Shown: piece after piece, positions 37,801 to 51,400 of the stretch
Position numbering within the stretch: position 1 is the stretch's first letter
How the letters are laid out: the number at the start of each line of letters is the position of its first letter
Assembly (NCBI RefSeq): GCF_013373865.1
Contig: NC_050470.1
Coordinates: 29,743,585 to 29,807,584, forward strand
DNA from: Monomorium pharaonis
Taxonomy: Eukaryota > Arthropoda > Insecta > Hymenoptera > Formicidae
Direction: 5' to 3'
Length of the DNA stretch: 64,000 bases
Notes under the pieces: model-generated
Databases searched by the model: none
The model's input: only the letters and a program-made list of their open reading frames with translations
Told to the model about the DNA's origin: nothing
Position numbers and translations under genes: made by a program

Positions 37801-39496
37801 TTCCACTCTTGAGGAAACTTTTCGCGCTCCGGGCATTCGCACTCTACGAACTTCTTCCAGCGTTTGGCGGAACTCTCGATGTCCCGATCCAAATTCCTTC
37901 GAACAAGCGGAATAAGTGAGTAGCTAAAGCGCGACAGCGGGACAATAGTTTCTCATCGTGCTCTCACCGAAACTCCTCCCTCGTAGCGAGACTTCTTATG
38001 CCACCCCAGCTAGTGTTGGTGAGGAAATCGACCGGCGAGGTGACGTGCGGCGTTATAGGGAATCTCAGGAGAAAGTCCAGCTCGCTAGCCGTGACTTCGT
38101 TTCTCACCAACAAGATTTGAAAGGCCATCTGCGAGGCGAAGATCAACTTGTCGCACTCAAAAAGCCCCCTGCTGGTGTACATGAAGACCGAGTATGTGAT
38201 GCACTCGATCAGATTCTGCACTCTTCCCGCAACGTCGGGCGCGGGATCGGCCTTTAAGATTGCCTTCTGAAAGACCACGCTGAAGGCCTTTAGCGAAAAT
38301 TGGTAAATAGGATTGATTGTATTCAGATCATTCAGAATGAAGTATAGCAATGAGGCTCTCGCTGCAGCTGGCCGATATAATTCTCGTGCCGCGTCGATTT
38401 GCCGGCTGGTGCCGCGAGCTTCCGTAACTTTAGACTCGATCTCCGCGGCAGTACGCTTAGTGGTCTCTAAGTTCTCCACGAGAGATGTGTCTTCAAGGAC
38501 ATTGCTGCCGGCTGATGACAGTCTAAAAAAATTGTAATGGTAATGAAATTTATAATTATATATATAGCACATATTTACTGCTTTGTGTGTGACGAATAAA
38601 GCGTAGTTTATATCTACGTGTATAAATTTATAAATCTTGAATTGCAATGATAATCTTGTACCTCGAGAGAAGTGAGTCTTCGAGACTGTTGAGAGTAATC
38701 TTGAAGTCATTCTGTTGCCTGGTAAGCTCCGCCTTCAGTTCCTCTAAATCTGGTCTCTCCGCCTTAACCACTTCCGCGAGCAATTGATCTTCCAAGCCGT
38801 CTCTCGTCACCGTAAAATTAATCAGCGTGGTCTGCGCTTGCATTTCCGGCTTGTAATGGGGATTAGCCAGTTTCGTGTGCAATAGCAATCTGAACATGGA
38901 ATTGTATTCCACCTCCTTATCGCCAATCTTAATGGCTCGACCCTTTTTGATTAAATTTCGACCTAGCAAAGGATCCAGAACGGGATCTACAGTCTCACCA
39001 ATGTTCTCCAGCAGAACTGTAGATCCATTCGCTAATGATAACTCAATCACTTCCAAGTAACCACGTTGACCTAATCTGATCACTTTCAGTTCGTCTCCGT
39101 ACTTTTCCTTGATCCACTTTATACCCTGAAGCTGTAAAAAAATTTTTATTTAATTTAATTTGGCTTTATAAGTATATAATTTTTTACTATACCTGTGGAT
39201 CTATCATTAGCGGCCAACGATCCGAGTTGGTTAGTATTGTAGCGTTCTCTGTCGACATCCGATCATTCGGCAATCCCTCGTTATTCCATTTGGCGATTTG
39301 CGTGTCGTCCGTTAGCAGCGAGAGAGGATCTAGACCTTCGGTAATTGGTATTGTCGGGTCCATGGTGCGTATAAACGGCAGCCATTGCTTATTTAGCAAA
39401 TCCTGTCGAAATTGTTTTGTGAAACAACCCACGTAGGATATGAAAGCCGTCACCAATAGTACATCACCGGGTAACGTCGATGCTTGCTGCATCAGG
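34898..39496 (-). other. Dynein exons 25-35: AAA5, AAA6 and C-terminal region
   Basis: Coding exons: 39,496-39,193; 39,131-38,662; 38,522-37,968; 37,896-37,596; 37,414-37,133; 36,919-36,618; 36,432-36,305; 36,217-36,003; 35,932-35,579; 35,491-35,343; 35,192-34,898. They encode about residues 3341-4458. Conserved words include KWNNEGLP, ATLINFTVTRDGLEDQLL, FFILSPGVNP, NFHNVSLGQGQE, MYGGHITDDWDRRL and, near the end, YVWTFNLKTK before the final GVALLLQT and TAG stop. The intron 37,897-37,967 is only 71 bp. The intron 35,492-35,578 is 87 bp with no stop in frame. Confidence 0.93.
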
Positions 39497-42400
39497 CTAT
39501 AAGTATTTCCAATGTTTTTCTTGGTAATTTTTATATAATGTAACAACGTATTATGTATCGTAAAAAATGCTCACTTGGCCACTGAATCGGCCCAACGAAC
39601 GTTTTCGGACGCCAGACCGCCAACTAATCTGTTTGCTAACGCGATCGTTGAGTTGGTGGCGTCGGCTTCTTGTTGGCATTTCAATTTCTCGGATGTCGCT
39701 TGCTCAAAGTCCGCCGTTAATTTCGCCAGCTGTTCTTCCAAGGACTAAGAAAAAAATATTAGTCATTTAAATTTTTTTAATATTAACGAAATATTATGCA
39801 CAAAATAATGTATGTGTTATGCAGCTTTTTAACCTTTGAGGCTTCAGATACAAAGTAATCTAATCTGATATTGATATTTACTTACAGCTACTTTTCGTTT
39901 GATACCGCTAAGCTTGTCTTGAGCTGCAGCCAGCTCCGCGTTTGCATGTGCGAGTGCCTTACGTTTTGGTTCTACGTCGCAAAAGACTTCGTAGAATTTG
40001 ATAATATTGATCACCCAGGCGCATAAACCTGCTGCGGCGGCTGATTTTGATCTTACAAACTCAGGCTCGAATTCGGAATCCTTGAGATACGGCTGTATAG
40101 CTTTAATCACCTCGGGATGTATATTCTCTTTGTCATAATTGATTAAGGAATCCAGAAAGGTATCTACCTTCGCCATCACGATCTTTACGGAAAAAGAATG
40201 AAGAATATAACTTTGACGACGTTTGTGAAGCTGGCACGACATTCAATTAATATTATATAAAAAATAACTACAATTCTAGTAGCACTTTCCATAGTTCTCG
40301 AGTTTTTTTATAAAAATAAAAAAATAGAAATAAAAAAAAATTCTGCAATCCTTATATAAAAAATATAAAAGTGAAAAAATGTGCTAATTAGCACGACACC
40401 TTTCCTCTAAAGTACAAGACACTAAATATGATCATTTCTCATAGCAGTTCCAGACAGTACTGCTATAGTTCTACCATTATGTGTAATAACAAAAAAAATT
40501 TTAACGATTTCCTTCTTTTCTACACTTTTAATATTAAACTTGGATAAAATGTGTCGTGCTAAGTATTTACGATAATTCTAGCAACAATTCTTGGTAATAC
40601 TTAAAGTGAAAAAAAAAAGTAATTGATTCAACAACATTTTTTGTTGCGGGCTGGCAATAAAAGATATATTTAATACAACAATATATGGATGGTATTGCAA
40701 TATAAATACATAGTTCAATCAACATCATTGCACTTGTATTAACAGCAAATATTGTTATAAGTATATCTTTTGTTGGCAGCCCGGAACTAAACGTTTTATT
40801 AAATCAATTTTTTTTCTCATTATCAGTATATACAGTTCTATGCTTTTCAATGATTTTTAAACAGAGTTCCGATAATTAAACATTTTTTAAATAATTTTTT
40901 TATACCCGAAATCAGCACGACACTCGAGTGTCGTGCTTGAATAGTTATGATAATATCTATCGGCAAAAGCTATGATAATATCTATCGGCAAAGTTAGCAC
41001 ATTTTTATTTTTTCCATATAAGGACTGCAGAACTCTTTTTTATTTTTATAAAGAACTCGAGAACTATGGAAAGTGCTACTAAAACGGTAATTAATTTTTT
41101 TTATATCAATAGTATGTCATGCCAGCTTCATCCACGTCTTTTGTCGCTTGTTGCTCGGATAGAATCACGAGAAGGATTTCTTCTCGAATTGTTTCAATCG
41201 ATTTGACAATACCTTGGCAGCTTTCCAACTGCGATCTTTAGGTACTTTGCCAGCTGGTGCCAAAAGGACCATGACTGCAGCAGTGACGTTTGTTACAGCG
41301 CCAGGAGGCGAGCCGAATGATTTTAATTCCGTGAGATTCGCCTTGTTCAGAGTATTTAGAGCTTCTTGCGCGGCCAGCAAAGCAGGCTCGGCTTTCATTA
41401 AGTCTGCCTCGCAGTCTTTTTGCTTCTTCGAAACTTCCTCGGCAATCACGGCTACTTTGGATTCCTCCTCATCCGCTAAATTAAATATTTTTTTTCAATT
41501 AAGGTGAATACACTCATACATATATATATATACACAGAATTATGTAAAATTTTTTAGTATTATATCGCATCAGTAATACAAACCTATCGCCTTTTCTTTT
41601 TGGACTTTCTCCGTCTCGACGCCAACTATAGCAATTAAAGTGTCTGCAGCTTCGTTCTTCTGCTGCAGTTCTACCTCTTGTACAGCTAACTTCTTTTTTA
41701 ACTTATCCACTTGTACTGCCGTTGATCGTAACTTGTCCAAACCGTTTTCCAATCTAACCACTTTAGCACGTAGTTCGGAAGTTTTTGTTTTTAACAACCT
41801 AGCATATAAGCTTATTTGCTCCAGGAAAGACTTCGGAGTTGTATAATTGTAACGACGTTCGCTGCTCAGATACTGGCGGCTAGCTATATTTACACTGGTG
41901 TGTGCATGGGCCATAAATTTGGCAGCTGATTCTCTATTTAAAAAAAGTGTTTCTTATCTCAAGTCATATATTTTATATAATATACTATCTTTTTATGTTA
42001 ATATAATTATGTAACCTGTAAGTTTCTGGCAACTCTCCCAGTTCCTGCAAAAATCTTTTCGACACAGACATTAAAGCCTCTTGAGGCCACTCGTGAAACC
42101 AGTTTATCATTGTGGAGTTTATAATTGCCGGAAACTTTCTAGATCTGACCCGCAGTGTCGAACCGACGGGAGAAAAACATAATACTATTCTGAGTTGTCG
42201 ACGAACGCGATCGATGAAGAACTTCCAGCAATTTTCGCGTGTGTCCAGCATACCGGCGCCTTTCACCTCGTTACGAACCCCTATTAAATTTTAATAATAT
42301 ATATTAATGCTCTTATTTATCTTTTTTTATGCACTGCATAATAATGACTTTAGCAAATAGCAATATTGATAAAAAAAATAATACTAATACATAGCAATTA

Positions 42401-45400
42401 TGAGAAAACTTGAAAGATATGAAATTAAATTGTAAAAACATTTTTATCAAGATAATACGATTATGCAATTATTTTATCTATTTTTATGTGTTTAGCGTTG
42501 TAATTAAAATTGCTTTTCAAACCTGCTATTATATTCTCCATCTCGTCCTCGGCGAATAAATCGGGAACTTCTCCTGATGCGAGCATGTCATTAATAAGTA
42601 CTAGAAATTCCTCGTTTGGTACTTGCGCGTCTGTCATCAGGAACATGATACCCAAATTCTTTAAGCCGGCTTTCGAATACAAGCCGGCGAGTTCCAATTT
42701 AAAATCGGTTACGCCGTAGCCCTTCTTCAACTGAATTTGGAAGACCTCTAGTGAACTTATAAAGGCTGCTAATCGCGAAAGGCTCTGCTTACCAGAGCCA
42801 CCCACACCTACTAAGAGCGCACTGCCTCTGGGCGATTCTAGAATCCTATTTATGCGACATACGTGCATCATAGCGTCCTCGAAAAGCACTAAATTCATGG
42901 CCGCTACCAAATCGTTGTAGCTGACCATTGCTTCTGACAACAGCCGATGTAAAGTCGTCCAGTCCTTGATGGGCATGTATTTCGGTTCTCCGACGCCTCC
43001 TAAATATTGTACAATCTTTTTAGTAAATTCCGAAAAATTATATACCTTGTAAAGAATTATATTATACAATAAAAAAACATGTATGGGTAATTAGAACTTA
43101 AGAAATTAAAATCAGGCATTAATAACTTTGTAAAAATTGTTATTAGAGCAACAGAAAATTAAAACAATGAGAAAATAGGAACCTGCAAAATGGCAATAAA
43201 TATTGGGCTTTTCCAGAATCGCGCCCTCGTCCACCTCTTCCACATTCTTTTTCAAGATATCGAGTTGCAGTTTCAAAAAGGTTTCGATGTCTTTCTCATC
43301 CGTTAGCTTATCTCCGTAGACACGTTGAGTTTCGTGCATCCAAAGTCTAATTAAATCCACCGAGGACTGTAAGCACTCATTGCCGCTAAACAATAGACCT
43401 TGAAAGCAATTAGAAAGCTCGCGAAGATTGAAGATATAATGAAATTTCACGGCTGTCGGTAGAAACATTTGAGCACAGCGGTGATGCAGTTGAATACTTG
43501 CTTGCACGATATTGGGACATAATTCGGTGACACTTATTGGAAACCTGATAATATTATTAATTAATATTATTACAATAATTGAATAATTTTCAACAAATAC
43601 ATTATTCAGTGAATGATTTAAAGTTATTGTTAATATGTATTTAGTATGTATATAAAATATTATTTCAAATTATTACCTGTGTTCTACATTCGCGAAATGT
43701 TGCGACAAAATGGAGGAGTATATTGTCGTCAAAGAATCAACGTTCGGAAAACTGACAGCGAATACAGCGAAATGTCTCTGCAATCTCGGATTAATCGTAA
43801 ATGATCCGGCAGTCGGATTCATGCAACTGACGTATTGGCAATTGTGAATATCCTTCAAAGTTAATTTAGTTCGATCGTACCAATGACCGTAATCTAAGTG
43901 TTGCCTAATCAACGTGTGAGGCTGAACTGTGCCGTACGCGTCCACTTCCGGCATATTCATGTCGTCAATGAAATACACCAAAGTCTTGTTTCCCGGCGGA
44001 CCGTAATTTCTACCCGCTTTCTTCTCCAGCGACTTCTCCAGGATCTTCTGCAGCATCTCGGACGAGGTGTAGAAGTTGAACGGTACATTGGAGACCGCAT
44101 AATTTTCAGAAAGCTGAAGAAGTTTATCGGCGATCAGAACAGTCTTACCGCAACCAGCCGTGCCGACCAGCATTATCGGATGCTTTTCTGGCATCAACAA
44201 GTCGAGAAAGTATTTTATTCTGATAGACTCCGCCGTGTAGACTAGAACGGCTTGCAACGATATCTCCGGATCCAACTCAAACTTTGGGAGACGTTCCGTC
44301 CAAGGAACGAAACTCTTCGTCTCATTGTCGATGTAATAATCAAAAACCGTTCCCTGAGGGGGAAATTTCACTTGCTTGAATTCGTTGGTCCACCATTTAG
44401 TGAACTCTACTCGGTAATCCACAGTTTGATCCTGAAACATGGAGGAACCAAAGGCCCAAACGGCGGCGAACACGAAATAGAGTTCGTAATGCTCCTTGTG
44501 AAAGTCGCCGGCCGTCAGCTCTGGTTTTAAAAGACAATGGAGAAGCTGACATAACATCTCAACGTGCGCCATATCAGGTATTGGCGTTATCTTCTTGAAT
44601 CTTGTTCGTAAAGTTTCAAGACAAGTGGGGATGTATTTATCGAAGAGCATGACTAAATTCGACTTTTCGCTTGGTAAAGATCGTTTCTCGACCCAGCTAG
44701 TCACGTACGGATTCCATCCTAAATCCTGCGGGTTTATGTACAGGATACCGGCACGCGAAACCGTGGCAGGTGTGGCAGTTCTCAGGTTCGATATCTCGAA
44801 GAGTAATCTCATGGCCGGCGTAAGGGCTATTCGTTCGTTGCTGGCCAATGTCAGAACTTTGTTATCATCCATAACGGTATTCAGCGACTCGATCCACATC
44901 GGATCGATGTCGCCGTCCAGGACGATCCATTTTGGATTTTCGCCGCCCAGGTTGGCCTGCTCTCTCATTATCGACGAGAAGAGCCCGTCTTTCCATTCCC
45001 GCGTTGCTGGATTGATTATACCGAAGAGCTCGTCGTTGGTCACAGCCTTAGGATTAAGATCGTTGTATACCGGCTTTCTCTTCATGTTATGATAAGTCTT
45101 GAACAACGTTTTCCAAACTTGGGTCTTTCCGGAACCGGCTGTACCCACGATAAAGACGGAGTGCCTCACCTCTAATAGTTCTTCGAGCTGCACGACTTTG
45201 AGAATGAAACCGTCTTCCGGTTGCAGACTTAGATCGGCGGCCGCTTGCTTGACCATCTTCTCGAACTCAACGTCTCTCTTCCTAGGAACATCCAATGCTG
45301 GGAATAAATCGGCTATCAGACCCATGAAGACCGGCAGATCATCCGACACCACTTTGGGAATATTGAAATCCCTCAGAGCTCTCATTAGTACCTGTTCTTC

Positions 45401-48400
45401 TGGTCTGCCAGGGTCGCCTCTTTTTAAGCTACCAGCAACTACCAAGACCGACTTTATCGCTCTCAAACCCCAGTCATAGTGATCCTGTTTGGATAACAGC
45501 TCCTTGCACAACGTGTATAACGTGATAAACTTTCTTGCGAGTACCCTTGCATCCTGAAATCCCTCCGCTACTAACATTATTTCGCATATTAACTCGAAAT
45601 CAGGCACGACCATGGCGCAAGGACGGAAAAGCGCCTTCAAATTCTCCGGCAATTCTGTACGGCCGGCATAACCGGGATTCATGGTGATGAATATGCCAAC
45701 GGTCGGCTCGAGAGCTATCGTCTCGCCCATGAAGTTGAACTTTTCTTTCTTATCCCTGATGGCGTCTTGAATTGATTTCACTTGCACGGCGACCACCGAA
45801 AGTACCTCGACGGTAATCCTGTTGAATTCGTCGAAGCAACCCCACGCGCCGGTCTGCGCCAGCCCCTTGTATATGTTACCACAGGACTTGTAGTCCATCT
45901 GCTCGGAGCAATTGAACACGTACACCATTATGCCAAGAGCCCTGCCAAGATCTTTTGTGGTCTCGGTTTTTCCGGTCCCGGCCGGTCCGGCTGGACCACC
46001 GCCCATAATGAGATGCAGAGATTGCGTCAGAGTTATGTAGCATCTGTCCGTTAGCGGCGTTATGACCAATCTGAAAATAAACAAATGTAGAAGTATACTA
46101 TACCGACAACATTAAAACAAAATAATTAACTAACAGAATAAATATTAAATATTCTAACCTGGGAGTATTACCCAGATATTCGTGAGAATATTTGAACTGT
46201 GCGTCGCAAATATTTGCGAAGCAATCCTTTTCCTTTTCGTCCCATCTGTGCCGCAATTGACTCTGCCATTGAAAGGCCTGCGCGCTCTCCACCTTCGACT
46301 GCACCAGTTTCGCCACGACGTCCCTAGAATGGACATCGATGGTACAGATGGTCATGACCTTCTGTCTCTCCTGTTTGGTCAATTCTCCTATCAGCAGCGT
46401 GATCAGAGTGCTCAGCTGCGAGATCTGTTTCTTCAGGTAGTCTTTAATCGCATTATCATAGCCTTCCTCGAGACGTGCGAAGGCCATATTGACCTCAGTG
46501 GTCCACCAGATTTGCGTTCCGCAAAGAGACACCTGTGCCGGGTAATCGAACAGCCATTGCTCTCGTGGCTTCTCCTCGTATGCCACCACTGCTTCGCTGA
46601 AATAATGCCGGATAGATACGCGCATAGCGGTCTGAAGACGATTCAACCACCCTTCCACAGCGCCTTCGCAAATCATTTCACAGTTTGCAAATTCCACGTA
46701 CTCCCCGTCTTTAGCAAACATGCCTAAAATGTAATGAGAAGTGATCAATACTTTTTTGAAATTATTGAATGTTACCCATGATAATTTAATTACCTAAGAC
46801 GCGTTTTACTGCATTACTCTTAGTATCGAAATTCAGACGCGCCATAGAATCGAATAACTTTGTCAAGTGTTTCGCTACTATTTCCGGTTGGTTCCCGTTC
46901 GAGAGTACGTCGAGCAGATCGCTGGAAGAGACGAAGTAGAATCGTGGGAAGGCAAGACGCTTCGTTTCGAGATACTCCGCCAATGCCTTCTCGCATAATA
47001 CAAGCTCTTTCTGCAGGACGTCCAAAGCAGTCACAAGACCGTCCTTATTCGTCGCTTCGACGACGTTCGGCGTTTTCGCCATCTCCTCCGTCATCTCCTT
47101 AAATTCCTTGTCAATGCGATTGAATCGCTCGGCGTCCACCGGCAATTGCCGTCGAATATCTTCAGACGACATAAAGATACTCTCGAGATGCATCCAAGTA
47201 CGTTGAACTTCGAACCAGACCGTCGTCACCTGATCGGCAATACTTAATTTCTTTTGCCACGACGACACTTCCTCCAAGAAATGCGCGATAAATTTCGACG
47301 TGATTAGATTTTGCAATTGTACCTGCAATTTTAGGAAGAATGTTATCCCTCTTGATTAGGACACAAAAGACATTTCTATTGCTAATTGCAAGCTATTTAA
47401 ATTGCTCGAAAGTTGCGATATTAATTAAGTAACCTGGTTCTCTTCCAAGGTCTCAATCAATTCTTCACTAGCTCTTATTAAAGTAGCTCCCGTGCGAGCA
47501 TGAACTTCTCGCTCGAACTCCATTTTCGTCCACGTAATATTCAACTCTTTCATATATTTTTCCATGGACATTTCCTTGACCGCTTTATCCACGATATTCT
47601 TAACTTCCTCCTCGCATTCGTGGAGATTCAACTCGAGCAGATCGGCTAGAGTCGTCGATTCGTCCATTACGAAACGAACCTACGTATTAAAAAATCGTCT
47701 GACGACGCAGCTACATTTTCTCAATAAAAAGCAGTTATGCCGGTCGAATGATTTACTTTACTCATACAAAAATTCAGAGTAAGTGTAGGAAGTTGCTAAA
47801 TAACGTAAAATATGTGATGTTTTGTATTCAAGCAAATTTATTAAAGAATCGTACATTGATTTATACAATGAATGAATGAATTAATAAGAAATTTACATAA
47901 TGGAATATATGTAATGCTGGCAAATTATAAATACGTGAATTATTTTCTAGCGTTTAATGCTAAATGTGACTATTTTACTCTCATTTTATTATCAAATGTA
48001 AAAATTATTAAACAAATTTAGCATTGAATAAGCTTATAAATATAATAATAGCAATAATAGCCTTATGTATAAAACTCTTGCGAATAATAAAATTCTAAAA
48101 TCCTAACTTGATATTAATCAGCGTGTCGCATGCTGCGCTCTAGTCATGCTTATAAAAAAATACTTTATAACGTACAAAGAATGTTGAATGTAACGTGTAA
48201 GTGCACACTTATAAAGAATGATCGCGTGTCGGGGTTTATTTGATCAAAATTTGCAATTTTAGCTATTGAAAATATAAATGAAAATGTAATTTAAAAAGTT
48301 CACGTGTTATGCATATGTACAGCGGACTTACGGTCATTTCTGGAGTCATGTTGCCCAATTTCTGTAACACCGATAGCGTATATATACAGCGGTGCAACTA

Positions 48401-51400
48401 GATCTAGTATGATCTGATGTGATTACGCACACTCGCATTATGGGGATTGTTATATACAATTTTGCGGGATTATTTCAAAACGTAATGATCGCAGCGTCAT
48501 TAAAATTGTTAGAATATAAAATGGGAAGGGGGCGGGAAGTATAAGGCGTTGAACTCGTGAATAAATTTATATCTTCTTTCAGCTAAGAATATCAAGTATC
48601 TCTTCTAATTTGCATGAATTTGTATCATAGGGAAATGAATTAAACATCCGCTCTGCGAGCTTCGAACTTTCCAGTGATACCTTAGTACTATTCATCAGCT
48701 GTCGCCAGTGTCTCTCCCGAATGGCTGGATTTTGCAATTCTCCTACGGCACGCAGCGACGTCAGCATATTCTTCACTGTCGCTTCCAACGATACGTAGGT
48801 GTCCCATGGCCGCATTTCTTTGTCCAGCGCTACTGAACAAATTGCATTCGAGGTATGTGAGATATTAAAATTATAGTAATTCATTAAACGTCTTAATCGG
48901 AAGAAATAATTTTACAGATAATAATATACAATTACACGGAGAGAATTTTCTCTTAAAATTTATCCTCAAAATTTGGTAATTGTGACATAATGTGTGACCT
49001 CGAAGAATTTTACTATACTTTTTAGTAAAATGTACTAAAAGTAATAAAATTTACTATACCTTTAGTAAAATTTACTAAAAGTATATTAAATTTTACTAAA
49101 AGGTATAGTAAAATTCCTTGAGGTCACACACATTATCCCACAATTACTAGATTTTGAAGGTAAATTTTAAGAGAAAATTTTACATTTGTATAGTACATTT
49201 GTATTACTTTGTAGAGTACATATTGTATATAATACAAAAAAACTTGAACGAAAGAGGAGTGCGAATAACAGTAATATTTTATAAAGATATATTCGGAACA
49301 TAAAACCGCGCAATTCGAGGAAATCCTTCGGGACTGTGGACAATTTCTTAGATACTAACCACGTATCTCCTTCGCAAACTTCTTGCATTCGATGTCCATA
49401 TTCTCCACGTCGATTTTCCTCCAGGGCGTCGTCTTCCAGCCCTCGATACTACTCTGCACTATATTTACATAATCCCAGAGCTGCTTAAGCATCTTCAGCT
49501 CCCTCCTGCACTGCCTCAGCTGTTTAAATTCGGGTACCGTCACTTCAAACAGTGAGGCGGATTCTTGTATATCCTTCATTTGACGTTCCAACATAAGGAT
49601 CTCCTTGTGAGCCTCGTCCAATAACTCATACGGATTCTGGCAGTCGTACTTAAAGAATGTGTATCGTCGAAATGCTTCTCGGTACTGGCTTATCGTAATG
49701 TCAAACGCGCAGATTCGACCGCGAATTCTTGATACTTCGCCTATTATTTTTATATAAACCATTATTAAATTTAATGAGTTTTACGACAATATAATATATT
49801 ATGATAATACATAATATTTAATAAATATTAAAAAATTGTTTTCTAAAGAAATTCTAAAATTTCTTTTTGGGCCACACAAACGTTATAGTGCGTTATTAAT
49901 AATTTTAAAGATAAATATTCTTTTCTATATGTTTGTAATTGTTGTCTAACAGTATTGTATTGTCAATTTAATAATGTCGAATTGCTTCTCATTCTACGAA
50001 CCTGCCTGCAGTGGCGCAACTTGCTGCTTCACCATAAGAGCAAGTTTTTTTGTGTTTGCCCACTGCTCAGGCAATTCTTGCAGTAGCACGTTTACCTCTT
50101 CGGGTATATCTTGATCGTAGAACTTGAGCAATTCAATGGTTTCCTCTAATGGTTGGAACATCTCGTCCGTAGTTGGCTGGCGTTCTTTCACCTGCAGTAG
50201 GTAGCCCATTATGCTAACTAGAGCCGCATAATCACCCGGTTGTACTTGCTGTAACAATCCCTCGTCCGCTAATCTGGAATGTATGTACAGGTGGTTGGCT
50301 ATATTTACAAATAAGTTACAACATTGTTTGAAACTATATATGTATATAATATTATAGATACGTATATAGATTATTTTTGTTCGAGTTAAAAGAAAATAAT
50401 AATTTAAATGCTATATTATAAATATGATATCTATCTTACTTTGAATTTTAAGATATTTAGAATTACACTATCAAATGATGGTTGTACCTTATGAATGCTC
50501 CCAAATCGGAAAGGCTGCTTGTTACACGATCGACTAAATGTTTTTTGAACATGCTCGACCATTTGCACACCGTGTTTAGTACTGACTGTCTGAAGGGTCT
50601 TAGGTCTACTCTGAACCAGCCGCAAAATACTTTGAACAGATCCATCTCTTCGATCTCGAGATAGAGGCCCTCATAAAGATCAATTTGTTCGCGAAATTGC
50701 TCCATTTTCGGCGGTGACTTTGTCGGACCTTTAGGGTCCTGAGTCGCCACCATGTCCATTTCTTCCACTGACAATTGCCGGCTGTACTCGAGAAATTGTT
50801 GCATTACAACATCTCTATCATCCAGCCATAAGTAGGCGTAGCCTAATCGAACATTGAAACGTTAAATAAAGATTTAAAAAATGTGTGTAATTTATATTTT
50901 GTAAAACAAGAAAATTAGAAAATTTTAATTCTTTTTTAATGAATTTCTTAATTTTAATTTTAAGTTTTTTCAGATTTATATTATTTACATATGATGAATA
51001 TTTAATTTAAAATTATAATTTATTAAAAAACGTAATATAGAATACAAAATTTTTAACAAATTATTTGGAAAAAAAAGCTAAAAGTATTAATGACTTGATT
51101 GAAATCTGTTATAAACTAATAGATTATTATAAATGTACCTTCAAAATTGCTACAAAAGTCAGTAGCCTCTTCTACACCAGTGGCTACGCTTGTCAGTATC
51201 TCATCTCTCATTCCCTTCATGTCTACGTCAGATGCTAATTCTTCAGCGTATCCTATAGAATCATTTTTTAATCGCGGTATCAAACCGGCCATACCAGTAA
51301 TGTCATTTAACAGACCGAGGATCAACTGATCAAGTCCGTCTGGATCTTCGGGTTCCAGTGACGGCATGTAATACAAATCTGGTTCTCTAAGCTCTAATTT

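Noticed and set aside
40183..41212. Large dynein intron considered as containing a missing exon
   Set aside because: Exons 22 and 23 join in phase and match the family without a gap; the intron is filled by the foldback element.
48579..48680. Extension of dynein exon 13 as an open frame to 48,579
   Set aside because: A GT donor follows codon 51 of the exon, the next exon joins in phase, and the extension has no family similarity.
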